Translations under genes and position numbers: made by a program
The notes under the pieces: generated by a model
Databases searched by the model: none
The model's input: the letters and a program-made list of their open reading frames with translations, nothing else
What the model was told of the DNA's origin: nothing
NCBI GenBank assembly: GCA_937897325.1
Contig: CALCOY010000027.1
Coordinates: forward strand, 1-64,000
DNA length: 64,000 nucleotides
Origin: an uncultured Shimia sp.
Lineage (GTDB): Bacteria > Pseudomonadota > Alphaproteobacteria > Rhodobacterales > Rhodobacteraceae
Direction of reading: 5' to 3'
Shown here: piece after piece, positions 35,942-43,880 of the stretch
Layout: every line of letters begins with the position of its first letter
How positions within the stretch are numbered: the first letter of the stretch is position 1

Positions 35942-36829
35942 ATGCAGAATTACGATGAACGCGGCCCTCTGTCGATTTCGGGCTATCTATTTCTAGTACT
36001 GCTTCTAGCAGCTATAGGCTATCTCGCCTGGCCGTTGGTCGCCGATCCATCGAACACGACAAATGTCGTCTTTCTGGTGCCCGCATTGGTCGTCTCGGTC
36101 ATCCTGCTGTTAGGCTTCTACATCGTTCAGCCCAACACTGCCAAAGTGCTTACATTTCTGGGCCGCTATGTCGGAACAGACAACAATGAGGGGCTGCGCT
36201 GGACGATACCCTTCTTGATCGCGCGCCAAACAGTGTCAAAGCGGCTGAGGAACTTTGAAAGCACAAAAAGCAAGGTGAATGACGCCACCGGCAACCCCAT
36301 TGAGATCGCGGGTATCGTCGTTTGGCGGATCACATCGCCAGCGGCTTCGGTCTTCGGCGTCGAAAACGTCTCGGAATTTGTAACGACACAAGGAGAAGCC
36401 GCCATCCGCGCGCTGGCCAGCGCCTATCCCTACGGATCTTCGCGGCACACCGAAAGCGGAGCTTTGACGCTGCTTGGACATCCCAACGAGATCGCCGATC
36501 ATCTTCAGCGTGACCTTCAGGACCGCGTGGCCGATGTTGGCGTTACCATTGGTGAGGCGCGGATCAGCCATCTGGCCTATGCACCCGAGATTGCCGCCGC
36601 CATGCTCCAGCGTCAGCAGGCCGACGCGCTGGTCGACGCGCGGGAGGTCATCGTTGATGGTGCGATTGGCATGGTCGACATGGCCTTGAGACAGCTTGAT
36701 GAAAAGCACATCGTCGATCTGGATCCTGCGGCCAAAGCTGCGCTTGTCTCCAACCTTTTGGTCGTGCTTTCAGGTGATCATTCGGCTCATCCCGTGATCC
36801 AGGCGGGCGCACCCACCGACAAGTTCTGA
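35942..36829 (+). CDS. SPFH/band-7 membrane protein
   Basis: The 295-residue protein has two N-terminal membrane segments (about residues 15-33 and 43-63), then an SPFH/band-7 domain (NTAKVLTFLGRYVGT ... AGIVVWRI) and an Ala/Gln-rich helical tail (APEIAAAMLQRQQADALVDAREVIVDGAI). Such proteins form membrane scaffolds, as in stomatins and HflKC-like complexes. ATG 35942 follows GGAGAG; the frame to 35927 needs a TTG. No NfeD-type partner gene is adjacent. Only 2 bases separate its stop from the flavodoxin-family pseudogene. Confidence 0.85.
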   Translation: MQNYDERGPLSISGYLFLVLLLAAIGYLAWPLVADPSNTTNVVFLVPALVVSVILLLGFYIVQPNTAKVLTFLGRYVGTDNNEGLRWTIPFLIARQTVSKRLRNFESTKSKVNDATGNPIEIAGIVVWRITSPAASVFGVENVSEFVTTQGEAAIRALASAYPYGSSRHTESGALTLLGHPNEIADHLQRDLQDRVADVGVTIGEARISHLAYAPEIAAAMLQRQQADALVDAREVIVDGAIGMVDMALRQLDEKHIVDLDPAAKAALVSNLLVVLSGDHSAHPVIQAGAPTDKF

Positions 36830-36831
36830 TC

Positions 36832-37439
36832 GTGTCCTCCGCATTTGTGGCCCTGGCTTATCGCCCAGGCAACGATCACAAGCAGCGCTTAACAGACACC
36901 ATCGCTGCGGGAATTGTAAGTGACGACGGCACGCCTTAATTAATGGACATTGCGGACACGAACGACTGCGATTGGGACAGGCCGGATGCTACCGATACCG
37001 TTCTGTTCGGCTCTCCAACCCATATGGGATCCGTCGAGACCGAAACTGCGTCTTCCTGGAAGAAGCTGCAATTCGTTGGATGGCTCTTGGCTGGGCGGAT
37101 AAGATCGCGTGGGGCTTCACCTTGGCCACGAACCAATCGGGCGACAGGCTGGCGGCGCTGCAGCGCTTGTCCATTTATGCTTTTGAGATGGGCATGATCT
37201 GGGTGGGACCAACGGATATCGGCGCGCCGGTTTTTCCCGAAAAGGTCGGCATCAATGAAGATGGCGGCCGGATAGGTCTGATGTCGAACAGCTTGTCAAA
37301 CCCCCGAGGAGTTTTGCGGTCTGGCGATCTTGTTGCGACTGCACGTTTTGGGGCGCCGGTCGTACAGATCTTGCGCCGGTCTGAGGACCGATATCTCAGC
37401 TTGCCAGTCGCGCGCCTTCTGCCAAGGCCTCCAGCTTAG
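36832..37439 (+). pseudogene. flavodoxin/NADPH-dependent FMN reductase family, broken
   Basis: Three pieces line up as one WrbA-like flavodoxin-fold protein. From the GTG at 36832 the frame gives FVALAYRPGNDHKQRLTDTIAAGI, matching the N-terminal FMN phosphate loop, and hits an in-frame TAA at 36937-36939. The same frame then continues WDRPDATDTVLFGSPTHMGSV, the second FMN loop. Around 37035-37050 homology moves to another frame, giving CVFLEEAAIRWMALGWADKI, then GFTLATNQSGDRLAALQ and MGMIWVGPTDIG to the stop at 37439. So there is one premature stop and one frameshift. The 3' end overlaps the convergent MetE-like gene by 44 bases, itself a sign of decay. Confidence 0.75.
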
Positions 37440-38517
37440 CGTAGGCGATGTCTGGATCGACAGTTCCAAATCCGGCAAACGTGCCAAAGCCGCAATCAGA
37501 TCCGGCAATGACGCGGTCCGATCCGACAATCTCGGCAAAGCGGGTGATCCGTTGGGCCACAAGCTCCGGGTGCTCCACAAAGTTGGTCGTCGTGTCGACG
37601 ACGCCCGGCACAAGGACCTTGTCATCAGGGATTTCGGATTTGCGGTCGCGGAACACTGTCCATTCATGCGCATGACGGGGATTTGAGGTTTCAAAAAGAA
37701 CATATCGCGCCTTGGTCCGCATAAGCGTGCCGAACACTTTGTCCATGCCGATGTCGCAGACATGCGGGCCCTCATAATTGCCCCAGCATATATGCACCCG
37801 AACCTTGTCGGTCGGGATATCCGAAAGCGCGTGGTTCAGTGCCTCGATATGACTTTCGGCGATCTTCAGAAATTCCGCGTCACTCAGATCCGCAAAGAGC
37901 ATATGACGAGACAGGGCAAGATCCGGGCAGTCCAGCTGCAATTCGATACCGGCGCCGACGATCGTCTCATACTCTGCCTTCATCGCATCCGCCAAGGCCG
38001 CCAGATAGGCCTCTCGCGTGGGATAAAAGTCGTTTTGCAGGAACAAGGAGATCACACCTGGCGAGGCTGCGTTCATGAAACCGCGCGTCGCACCATGCGT
38101 CTCCATCGCGGCCTTTAGGTTGGCGATGTCCTTTTCCAGTTCGCCCTGGCCCTTGCTACGCACTTCGCCCGTACACATGGGTCGCGCGTATTTGGGCGTG
38201 CCACCGTCATCCGCCAACCGTTTGAGAAAGCTGGGAAACCGCAGAAGATCTGCCGGTGGTTTGCGCGGGCTGTCGCCCGAGAACCCGCTATAACGATCCT
38301 TGACATAGGTCGCATAGCTGATCTTTGAAGTTTCGCCATCGCTGACGATGCCGACACCCACCGCGACCTGCCGTTTGACGGTGTCAGAGACCGCCTCGGT
38401 CATCGCCTGGTCAAAATCATCTTGGTCAAAGGGCTTTTGCTGTTCGCGCGCGAAGATGAAGTCGACAACCTTCTGGCTGCGCGGAAGCGATCCCACATGC
38501 GTGGTCACGATGCTCAT
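37396..38517 (-). CDS. cobalamin-independent methionine synthase C-terminal-type methyltransferase
   Basis: The 373-residue protein corresponds to the catalytic C-terminal barrel of MetE (about 750 residues in full-length enzymes). The zinc-thiolate site is visible: His and Cys of VHICWGNYEG, Glu of LFETSN and Cys of AGSDCGFGTFAGFG. The N-terminus (VTTHVGSLPRS) matches the DUF/MetE-C group that lacks the folate-binding N-terminal half. Such proteins transfer methyl groups to thiols from donors that are often unknown. It is the last gene of the LacI-regulated operon, 11 bases after the exported protein gene, so it may act on a methylated product of that pathway. Confidence 0.85.
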   Translation of the reverse strand: MSIVTTHVGSLPRSQKVVDFIFAREQQKPFDQDDFDQAMTEAVSDTVKRQVAVGVGIVSDGETSKISYATYVKDRYSGFSGDSPRKPPADLLRFPSFLKRLADDGGTPKYARPMCTGEVRSKGQGELEKDIANLKAAMETHGATRGFMNAASPGVISLFLQNDFYPTREAYLAALADAMKAEYETIVGAGIELQLDCPDLALSRHMLFADLSDAEFLKIAESHIEALNHALSDIPTDKVRVHICWGNYEGPHVCDIGMDKVFGTLMRTKARYVLFETSNPRHAHEWTVFRDRKSEIPDDKVLVPGVVDTTTNFVEHPELVAQRITRFAEIVGSDRVIAGSDCGFGTFAGFGTVDPDIAYAKLEALAEGARLAS

Positions 38518-38528
38518 GTCGTTGGTCC

Positions 38529-39509
38529 TTACTGAAATTGTACAAGTTCGCTACCGTTCCAGCCCCAAATCGTCTGGCAGCCGAGGCTGTTCGCCCCGCA
38601 TGAGGCAAAGCGACCGGCGATGGAAAGACCAGTGCGCCCGTTCGACAGCGCAACGAGCGATGTGGCCTGCGACAGGAAATCCATGGGCTCAGCACTCTGG
38701 GACAGAAACACCATTGCAGAGCAATTGGAGGCCCCGCAAAGCGGTCGTGAAAGTGCGCCTGAGCAGGTGATGGCGTCCCATTTGATGACTGTGTCGGGCG
38801 CGCTGTCGCCGTCGATTAGACCGGTCAGGAAAGCCGGCTCTGTCTCGGTGTAGCCGCCCTCGCAGATCTCTGTTGCTCGGGCCCTCGCCCGCGCCATTGT
38901 TCCAATTGGATTTGTTTTCGCAGGCGCAGCGGTAGTTGACGAAAAGCGTGAAACGATGGCTTGGGCCTGTGCCGGAATGCGAGTGCCGATCAGGGCCCAG
39001 CGTTGATGGCAACCCGCGACGACAACTGAAAGCGCCTCGGTCAGACCTGCGGCGGGAAGCTGTCCGATGGGGGTGCCGTCCGCACGGATCTCGAACGGTC
39101 CGCCGTCAATCATGGCAGCAAAAAGCGGATCGCCCATGTCCAGGAGTTGCAGCCAGCCGAAGCCATTGAGCTCATCGATCTGCAGATTTGGCAGCATATA
39201 GCCCGTTGTGCCCTTGACCAACATCACATCGTTACGCTGGGTGGGGTAGTTTTCTTGGGTTGCAAGTCCCGGCAAATCGAGTTTCAGCATGAGCTGGTAG
39301 TCAGGGGTCATCAGTGGTTCATCGGTTTGGGGCAGGGGCACGCCCCCAGCCGATCTGCCACCGCAGTAGATCGTCGCAGTTTGGCCGATAGACGCGCTGA
39401 TCGTAAACCAAGATGCGTTATCGAAGACGCGAGGCTGCCAACCTTGCGCCGAGGCGACCCCGGTCGTGATCAACCAGCACAGCGAGACAGCTTTAAGCAG
39501 TCCGCGCAT
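38529..39509 (-). CDS. exported protein of unknown function
   Basis: The 326-residue protein begins with a signal peptide (MRGLLKAVSLCWLITTGVASA) and is predicted to be periplasmic or secreted. I do not recognise a family. It contains eight cysteines after the signal peptide, one pair early (IYCGG and later GCHQRW) and the rest towards the C-terminus (CEGGYTETEP, CSGALSRPLCGASNCSAMV, SCGANSLGCQTIWGW), which suggests disulfide bonds. No enzyme motif is apparent. The ATG abuts the stop of the SnoaL-like gene, so it belongs to the LacI-regulated operon. Confidence 0.75.
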   Translation of the reverse strand: MRGLLKAVSLCWLITTGVASAQGWQPRVFDNASWFTISASIGQTATIYCGGRSAGGVPLPQTDEPLMTPDYQLMLKLDLPGLATQENYPTQRNDVMLVKGTTGYMLPNLQIDELNGFGWLQLLDMGDPLFAAMIDGGPFEIRADGTPIGQLPAAGLTEALSVVVAGCHQRWALIGTRIPAQAQAIVSRFSSTTAAPAKTNPIGTMARARARATEICEGGYTETEPAFLTGLIDGDSAPDTVIKWDAITCSGALSRPLCGASNCSAMVFLSQSAEPMDFLSQATSLVALSNGRTGLSIAGRFASCGANSLGCQTIWGWNGSELVQFQ

Positions 39510-40478
39510 CTAGCCCGTTTCCAGCAAGATCTGCTTCCAGATCGCCGTTTCATCGAAAAGCGTGTATTCTCGGCGCAGACCCCGGGGCCCGAACTCAGCG
39601 TGGCTGATCCCCAGAACGTAGATATGCGCGCCGGTTGGTTGGCCAAAGACGCCCCAACCGTCATGCCTGCCCTCAAGCGACCAACGGATTGCAGCCCGGG
39701 GTGGCATCATTGGATCCTCCCGCCCGATCTGGTGATCGATTGTGAAGATGGCGTCAGGAAAAGACGCGCGCAGGCCCATCCAGAAGCGATCCACAGACTC
39801 GGTGCCATGCGCTGTTTCCCCGCCTGGATATTCGCACTGCACCGCGCGGTCGTATTCTGCGGGTATCGCCGCCATGTCGGCGTTCATGATCCGTCTTAGG
39901 ATCCCGCCATATTTTGTGCCCCATTCATTGTTGTTCCCACGTCCCTTGTACGGTCCTCTGAGATCTGTTTCGGCGGTCAGTGGTTGGACGCAGGCATCTG
40001 GCCCACCTTCCCGCAACATCAATTCGGCAGCATAGGCCTTCGGGTCATATCCCAACTGCCGCACGATAGCTGTCTGATCTCGGATCAGCCATTCGTCGTT
40101 GATCTGACCGTTTATGGCATGACAATCCGCAATGATACGGTATTGCAGGGCCTTTCCGGTCGCACGCCCATAGACCCCATCCCCCAGATGCGTGGCCGTG
40201 CTGAGGATCCTGTGCGAGGATAGCATGCCATCTTCCGGTGTGCCCGACCATATCACGTCCTCGCCCAGCAGGGTCCGGTCTGGGAACTCTGCCAACGTGG
40301 CCATGGTGGATGCAATAACCTTTTCATTGCCCACCACGACCGAGGCAGGTGAACGCACGACGATGTCGGGCGCATAATATTTGTGCAGAGTGGAGATGCC
40401 GCGATCTTCCCAAACCTCTTTCGTGATGCCGATGATGTAGTGGGGGAAATCTGTCCAGCGTTCGTCAAAGCCCTTCAT
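39510..40478 (-). CDS. tandem SnoaL/NTF2-like protein, operon copy 3
   Basis: The 322-residue cytoplasmic protein appears to have two SnoaL-like domains, about residues 10-150 (HKYYAPDIVVRSPASVVVG ... INDEWLIRDQTAIVRQLG) and about 185-320 (ILRRIMNADMAAIPAEYDRAVQCEYPGG ... EYTLFDETAIWKQILLETG). SnoaL-fold proteins include polyketide cyclases, dehydratases and isomerases; no specific activity is predicted. Its ATG overlaps the end of the LacI gene by 14 bases. It is one of four such proteins in this cluster, and its sequence is less like the other three than they are to each other. Confidence 0.8.
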   Translation of the reverse strand: MKGFDERWTDFPHYIIGITKEVWEDRGISTLHKYYAPDIVVRSPASVVVGNEKVIASTMATLAEFPDRTLLGEDVIWSGTPEDGMLSSHRILSTATHLGDGVYGRATGKALQYRIIADCHAINGQINDEWLIRDQTAIVRQLGYDPKAYAAELMLREGGPDACVQPLTAETDLRGPYKGRGNNNEWGTKYGGILRRIMNADMAAIPAEYDRAVQCEYPGGETAHGTESVDRFWMGLRASFPDAIFTIDHQIGREDPMMPPRAAIRWSLEGRHDGWGVFGQPTGAHIYVLGISHAEFGPRGLRREYTLFDETAIWKQILLETG

Positions 40479-41496
40479 GGATCCATCCTTCCGGAATGCG
40501 GGCAGATCCGCGCAGGATCATGCGCCCGGGCAGTTGGATCTGACGTGGTGGTGCGTCAGACCTGTCGATCCGCTCCATCACCACGCGGACGGTTTCGCTG
40601 GTCATTTGCTGGGCGGGTTGCCGAATTGTAGTGAGATTATAGCTTGGCCAGGCCGCCAGCGCTGTGTCGTCATAGCCCACGACGGACACATCGTCTGGTA
40701 TGGCGAGGCCAAGCTCAAACCGTAGCACATCCATCACGGCGAAGGCCATGTGATCGTTGGCTACAAACACCGCATCAGGTGGAGTGCTGCTCTTGAACAT
40801 ATCTCTTGTGGCCGCGCGCGTGGTTTCAAGATCGAAGTTGCCCACGGCACGATCCGAAATCCGGCGGCCCGCTTGGGCAAGACCTTCCGTGAAACCGGCC
40901 TCGCGGTCCCGCTGTGTCGACGCGCCTTCCCAACCAGCGATGTAGCCGATGCGTTCATGCCCGCCTTTAATAAGCAGATCTGCGACCATCCGACCGCCCG
41001 CGCGATTGTTGGTGGAAACCGAGGACAGCCGATCATCATCTTGTGTTCTGTTGAAGAGCACAATGGGAATGCCTGCCGCAGCACAGCGCAAGGTCAGCGT
41101 GTTCGACATCCCGATCGAGGCGCCGATGATGGCATCGACCTGGTAGTCCAAAAGCTCTTCGATGACCTGTTCGGTTTCAGCTCCGGTATTGGAGGCCATG
41201 AAGACCAGCGCGTGATACCCCTCAGCCTGCAGAGCCCGAGACAGGTTTTCCAGCGCTTCAGGATAGAATTGGTTCTCAAGGTAGGCCACCACGACCCCGA
41301 CGATCCGGCTGCGCCCCGTGATCAGTGACCGCGCCAGAACATTCGGCCGATAACCAAGCTCGCGCGCTGCTACGCGGACCTTTTCGGCCGTTCGTTTTGA
41401 CACCGAGGCGCCCGGAGTAAACGCGCGACTCACCGCAGACCGGCTGACGCCGGCGCGCTTGGCCACCTGGCTGGATGTCACCTTGCCATCGCTCAC
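40465..41496 (-). CDS. LacI-family regulator of the SnoaL/ABC operon
   Basis: The 343-residue protein has the LacI helix-turn-helix (VTSSQVAKRAGVSRSAVSRAF), the hinge helix (RPNVLARSLITGRS) and a periplasmic-binding-type effector domain with VFVANDHMAFAVMDVLR and VSVVGYDDTALAAWPSYNLTTIRQP. Such regulators sense a sugar or related small molecule. It overlaps the SDR stop by 4 bases and sits in the middle of the operon it presumably controls. The perfect palindrome at 48591-48606 is the candidate operator. Confidence 0.92.
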   Translation of the reverse strand: MSDGKVTSSQVAKRAGVSRSAVSRAFTPGASVSKRTAEKVRVAARELGYRPNVLARSLITGRSRIVGVVVAYLENQFYPEALENLSRALQAEGYHALVFMASNTGAETEQVIEELLDYQVDAIIGASIGMSNTLTLRCAAAGIPIVLFNRTQDDDRLSSVSTNNRAGGRMVADLLIKGGHERIGYIAGWEGASTQRDREAGFTEGLAQAGRRISDRAVGNFDLETTRAATRDMFKSSTPPDAVFVANDHMAFAVMDVLRFELGLAIPDDVSVVGYDDTALAAWPSYNLTTIRQPAQQMTSETVRVVMERIDRSDAPPRQIQLPGRMILRGSARIPEGWIHEGL

Positions 41497-42251
41497 TCTG
41501 CCGTCCAGCCCCCGTCCACTTTAAGCGATGTGCCCGTAATCATCGCGGAGGCGTCCGATGCAAGGAAAACTGCAGCGCCCATGATGTCTTCGATCTCACC
41601 GACCCGGTCGAGCTTGATCTTCTCCATGATCCAGGCGTGCTTGTCAGGATCATCGAACGTGGATGCCGTAAGAGCCGTGCGGATGAAAGTCGGGCAGATC
41701 GTGTTGATGCGGATGCGGTCTTTGCCCCATTCAATGGCCATTGCCTTTATCATGCCCTCTACCCCATGTTTCGAGGCGCAGTATACCGCCCGTTCGATCC
41801 CGCCGACATGACCCATTTGCGATGAGATATGTATGATCGACCCGCCTTTGCCTGAGGCCATCATGCCGCGCGCGGCCTCTGTCGACAGAAAGTAGGCACT
41901 GCGCAGATTGATGTTCATGACGGCGTCGAAGTCTTCGGCCTTTGTCTCCAGCGCTTTGGAATGGCGGGCAAGTCCGGCCGAGTTCAGAACGATGTCAAAG
42001 GGATCTTGCATCACGTCGCGAATGTCGTCGAGATTGGTCTGATCGAGTGTCGCCGCCTCCCCGGAAAAGCCCTGTTCGGCCATCGTGGCAACTGCTTCGT
42101 CAAGCGCCTCCCGCCGCCGCGCAGCGCAGACAACATGCGCGCCCGCTTCCGAAAGGGCTGCGGCGCAGCCAAGACCGATGCCAGAGGACGCTCCTGTGAC
42201 CAAGGCGCGTTTGCCCGAAAGGTCGAAGCCAGGGGATCGGGGTAGCTTCAT
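41493..42251 (-). CDS. short-chain dehydrogenase/reductase (SDR)
   Basis: The 252-residue classical SDR has the cofactor motif VTGASSGIGLGCA (residues 19-31), NSAGLA, the catalytic Ser in IIHISSQMG and YCASKHGVEG with Tyr and Lys four apart. Basic residues after the second strand (AARRREAL) suggest NADP or NAD with mixed preference. It would oxidise or reduce a hydroxyl/carbonyl group in the substrate handled by this operon. Family resemblance is to gluconate/3-oxoacyl-type SDRs; the substrate is unknown. It abuts the tandem SnoaL gene upstream and overlaps LacI downstream. Confidence 0.9.
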   Translation of the reverse strand: MKLPRSPGFDLSGKRALVTGASSGIGLGCAAALSEAGAHVVCAARRREALDEAVATMAEQGFSGEAATLDQTNLDDIRDVMQDPFDIVLNSAGLARHSKALETKAEDFDAVMNINLRSAYFLSTEAARGMMASGKGGSIIHISSQMGHVGGIERAVYCASKHGVEGMIKAMAIEWGKDRIRINTICPTFIRTALTASTFDDPDKHAWIMEKIKLDRVGEIEDIMGAAVFLASDASAMITGTSLKVDGGWTAE

Positions 42252-43298
42252 CTAATGTGCTCTTCCTGTGCTGGGGTCAAAGCCGTGACGCGCCTTGTTG
42301 AATTCGCGCATACGGGCCAGCACGTCCACCCCGATCTGATTATAGACATCCAGCAGATCGACCAGCACCCAGTTTTCGCGTATCAAACCTTTCTCGATCC
42401 GCCAGAAATCGAGACTTCGCATTTCCACGCGCTGGTTGGTTGGTGCGATACCCAACCATCCGTCATCGGATATTGTCTGGATCATATTGGGCCACCCCGT
42501 CACAGCGGCATAGTTGCGATCACCAAAGAAGTGATAGGTGATTTCATCAACATATCTTCCCCGATCCGGCATCCCTTTCAAGAAGGGGATCTGGTGCCAG
42601 TTGCGAAAGCCCTTGATACCGCGCCCCGTCCCAATCCCCGCAGGGCCATACCAACTCATCTTGGGATGCCAGAACCGCTCCATCTCCATGACTTCAGGAC
42701 CGCCTTGGGAAGGATGCCGCTTCATATATTCCAGCATTTCGATGATGTGATCGGCAGAGGCTTTGCTGGCATTGGGATCATAAGGACCGGGCACGATCCC
42801 GTCGCCCGTTGCGGGCGCGGGAACACACCATTCGCGCCCCAAAGACGGTGCGAGGGGCCAGGCACCTGCCTGCATCATGAGTTCCGGCAAATCCCAGATC
42901 GCCTGTGTTTCGACGACCTTTTCGTCTTCGAAGCGGTAGAATTCGTGGAACCGCATGTGGACTATGTGGCCTGTCGGCGGCATGTCGTGCCAGGGACACA
43001 GGAATGTGCCGGTGTAGTACCCGCCGCAGCCCACCCAATGCTCGCCCCGCTCGGCTGTGCCGGCCATCACGATCCAGTCGCGCCTTTCAAGATCGGGGAT
43101 GGCTTGAGCGAATGGCTCATACACGGCATCGACATAGGCGTCGGCCCCGGTGCTTTCGCCGAAAGGAAACGACAAACGAAAGATGGTCTCGGGGATTGTC
43201 AGATCGGCAAACGACCTTTTCAGCTTGAAGAGATCGAAATCGTACATGGCCGCCCGTATGGGGGCCAAGAGCGCCTTGTGTTTTGTGTTGGTATCCAT
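42252..43298 (-). CDS. tandem SnoaL/NTF2-like protein, operon copy 2
   Basis: This 348-residue protein has two SnoaL-like domains. The N-terminal one (about 10-145) contains WVGCGGYYTGTFLCPWHDMPPTG and VVETQAIWDLPELMMQAG. The C-terminal one (about 185-330) has MSWYGPAGIGTGRGIKGF, DRNYAAVTGWPNM and IRENWVLVDLLDVYNQIG. The divergent copy at 48626-49612 has matching elements (LWYGPGGIGS, GDYAAVSGWPSM, IAENWVLLDYMDLMTQMD), so these two are paralogues. The fold suggests a hydrolase, cyclase or isomerase role. No signal peptide is present. It lies between the single SnoaL gene and the SDR gene. Confidence 0.82.
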   Translation of the reverse strand: MDTNTKHKALLAPIRAAMYDFDLFKLKRSFADLTIPETIFRLSFPFGESTGADAYVDAVYEPFAQAIPDLERRDWIVMAGTAERGEHWVGCGGYYTGTFLCPWHDMPPTGHIVHMRFHEFYRFEDEKVVETQAIWDLPELMMQAGAWPLAPSLGREWCVPAPATGDGIVPGPYDPNASKASADHIIEMLEYMKRHPSQGGPEVMEMERFWHPKMSWYGPAGIGTGRGIKGFRNWHQIPFLKGMPDRGRYVDEITYHFFGDRNYAAVTGWPNMIQTISDDGWLGIAPTNQRVEMRSLDFWRIEKGLIRENWVLVDLLDVYNQIGVDVLARMREFNKARHGFDPSTGRAH

Positions 43299-43349
43299 TG
43301 TCTTATAGGAAATTTGGTGGTGATCGACCGTTGCGGCTGCACATCTCGT

Positions 43350-43880
43350 TCAACCCGTCGGTCTGGGAGGAACGGCTGCGCCGCAGTCAAAGCTTTCCCA
43401 ACCTTTGCCACCAAAAACATCGACGCCAAGCTGGGAAAGCACATGCGGGAAATCGACCATGACCCAATTGTCGGTGATCTTTCCATCTTCGACTTTCCAG
43501 AAGTCCATGTAGCGGATCTCGACTCGTTTCCCGGTGGGGGCCAGGCCCATGAAAGTGCCCGAATGTGTGGCCTCTTGCCGTCCAAAAGCGGCGGCCCACT
43601 CTCCCATATAAAGGCGCGCCTCGTCCACGCAGACCTTGTCGGAAAAGGCCGCCTGGAAGGGCCGTTGCCAATTGTCCTGAAATTCGCGAAGTCCGTTCTT
43701 CGTCCCGCAGCCGAAATTGCCTGTCCAGCGGAAGCTTTCGGCAAAAAAGGCTCCAATATCGTCGATGCGGTGGTCGTTCAGGCCGTCTACCATGCCTTCG
43801 ACAACCGCTTTTGTCGCATCGGTTTTGGTCATGTCTGTGTCACGGCTAAGCACCGCCTGTTCGGGACGCGATCCCTTCAT
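43350..43880 (-). CDS. single SnoaL-like protein, operon copy 1
   Basis: The 176-residue protein has one SnoaL-like domain. Its C-terminal half (GLAPTGKRVEIRYMDFWKVEDGKI and NWVMVDFPHVLSQLGVDVF) closely matches the C-terminal domain of the tandem copies at 42252 and 48626. The start ATG at 43880 overlaps the permease stop as ATGA; an internal ATG 16 codons later is an alternative. It immediately follows the transporter genes, which suggests early action on the imported compound. Activity is unknown. Confidence 0.82.
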   Translation of the reverse strand: MKGSRPEQAVLSRDTDMTKTDATKAVVEGMVDGLNDHRIDDIGAFFAESFRWTGNFGCGTKNGLREFQDNWQRPFQAAFSDKVCVDEARLYMGEWAAAFGRQEATHSGTFMGLAPTGKRVEIRYMDFWKVEDGKITDNWVMVDFPHVLSQLGVDVFGGKGWESFDCGAAVPPRPTG

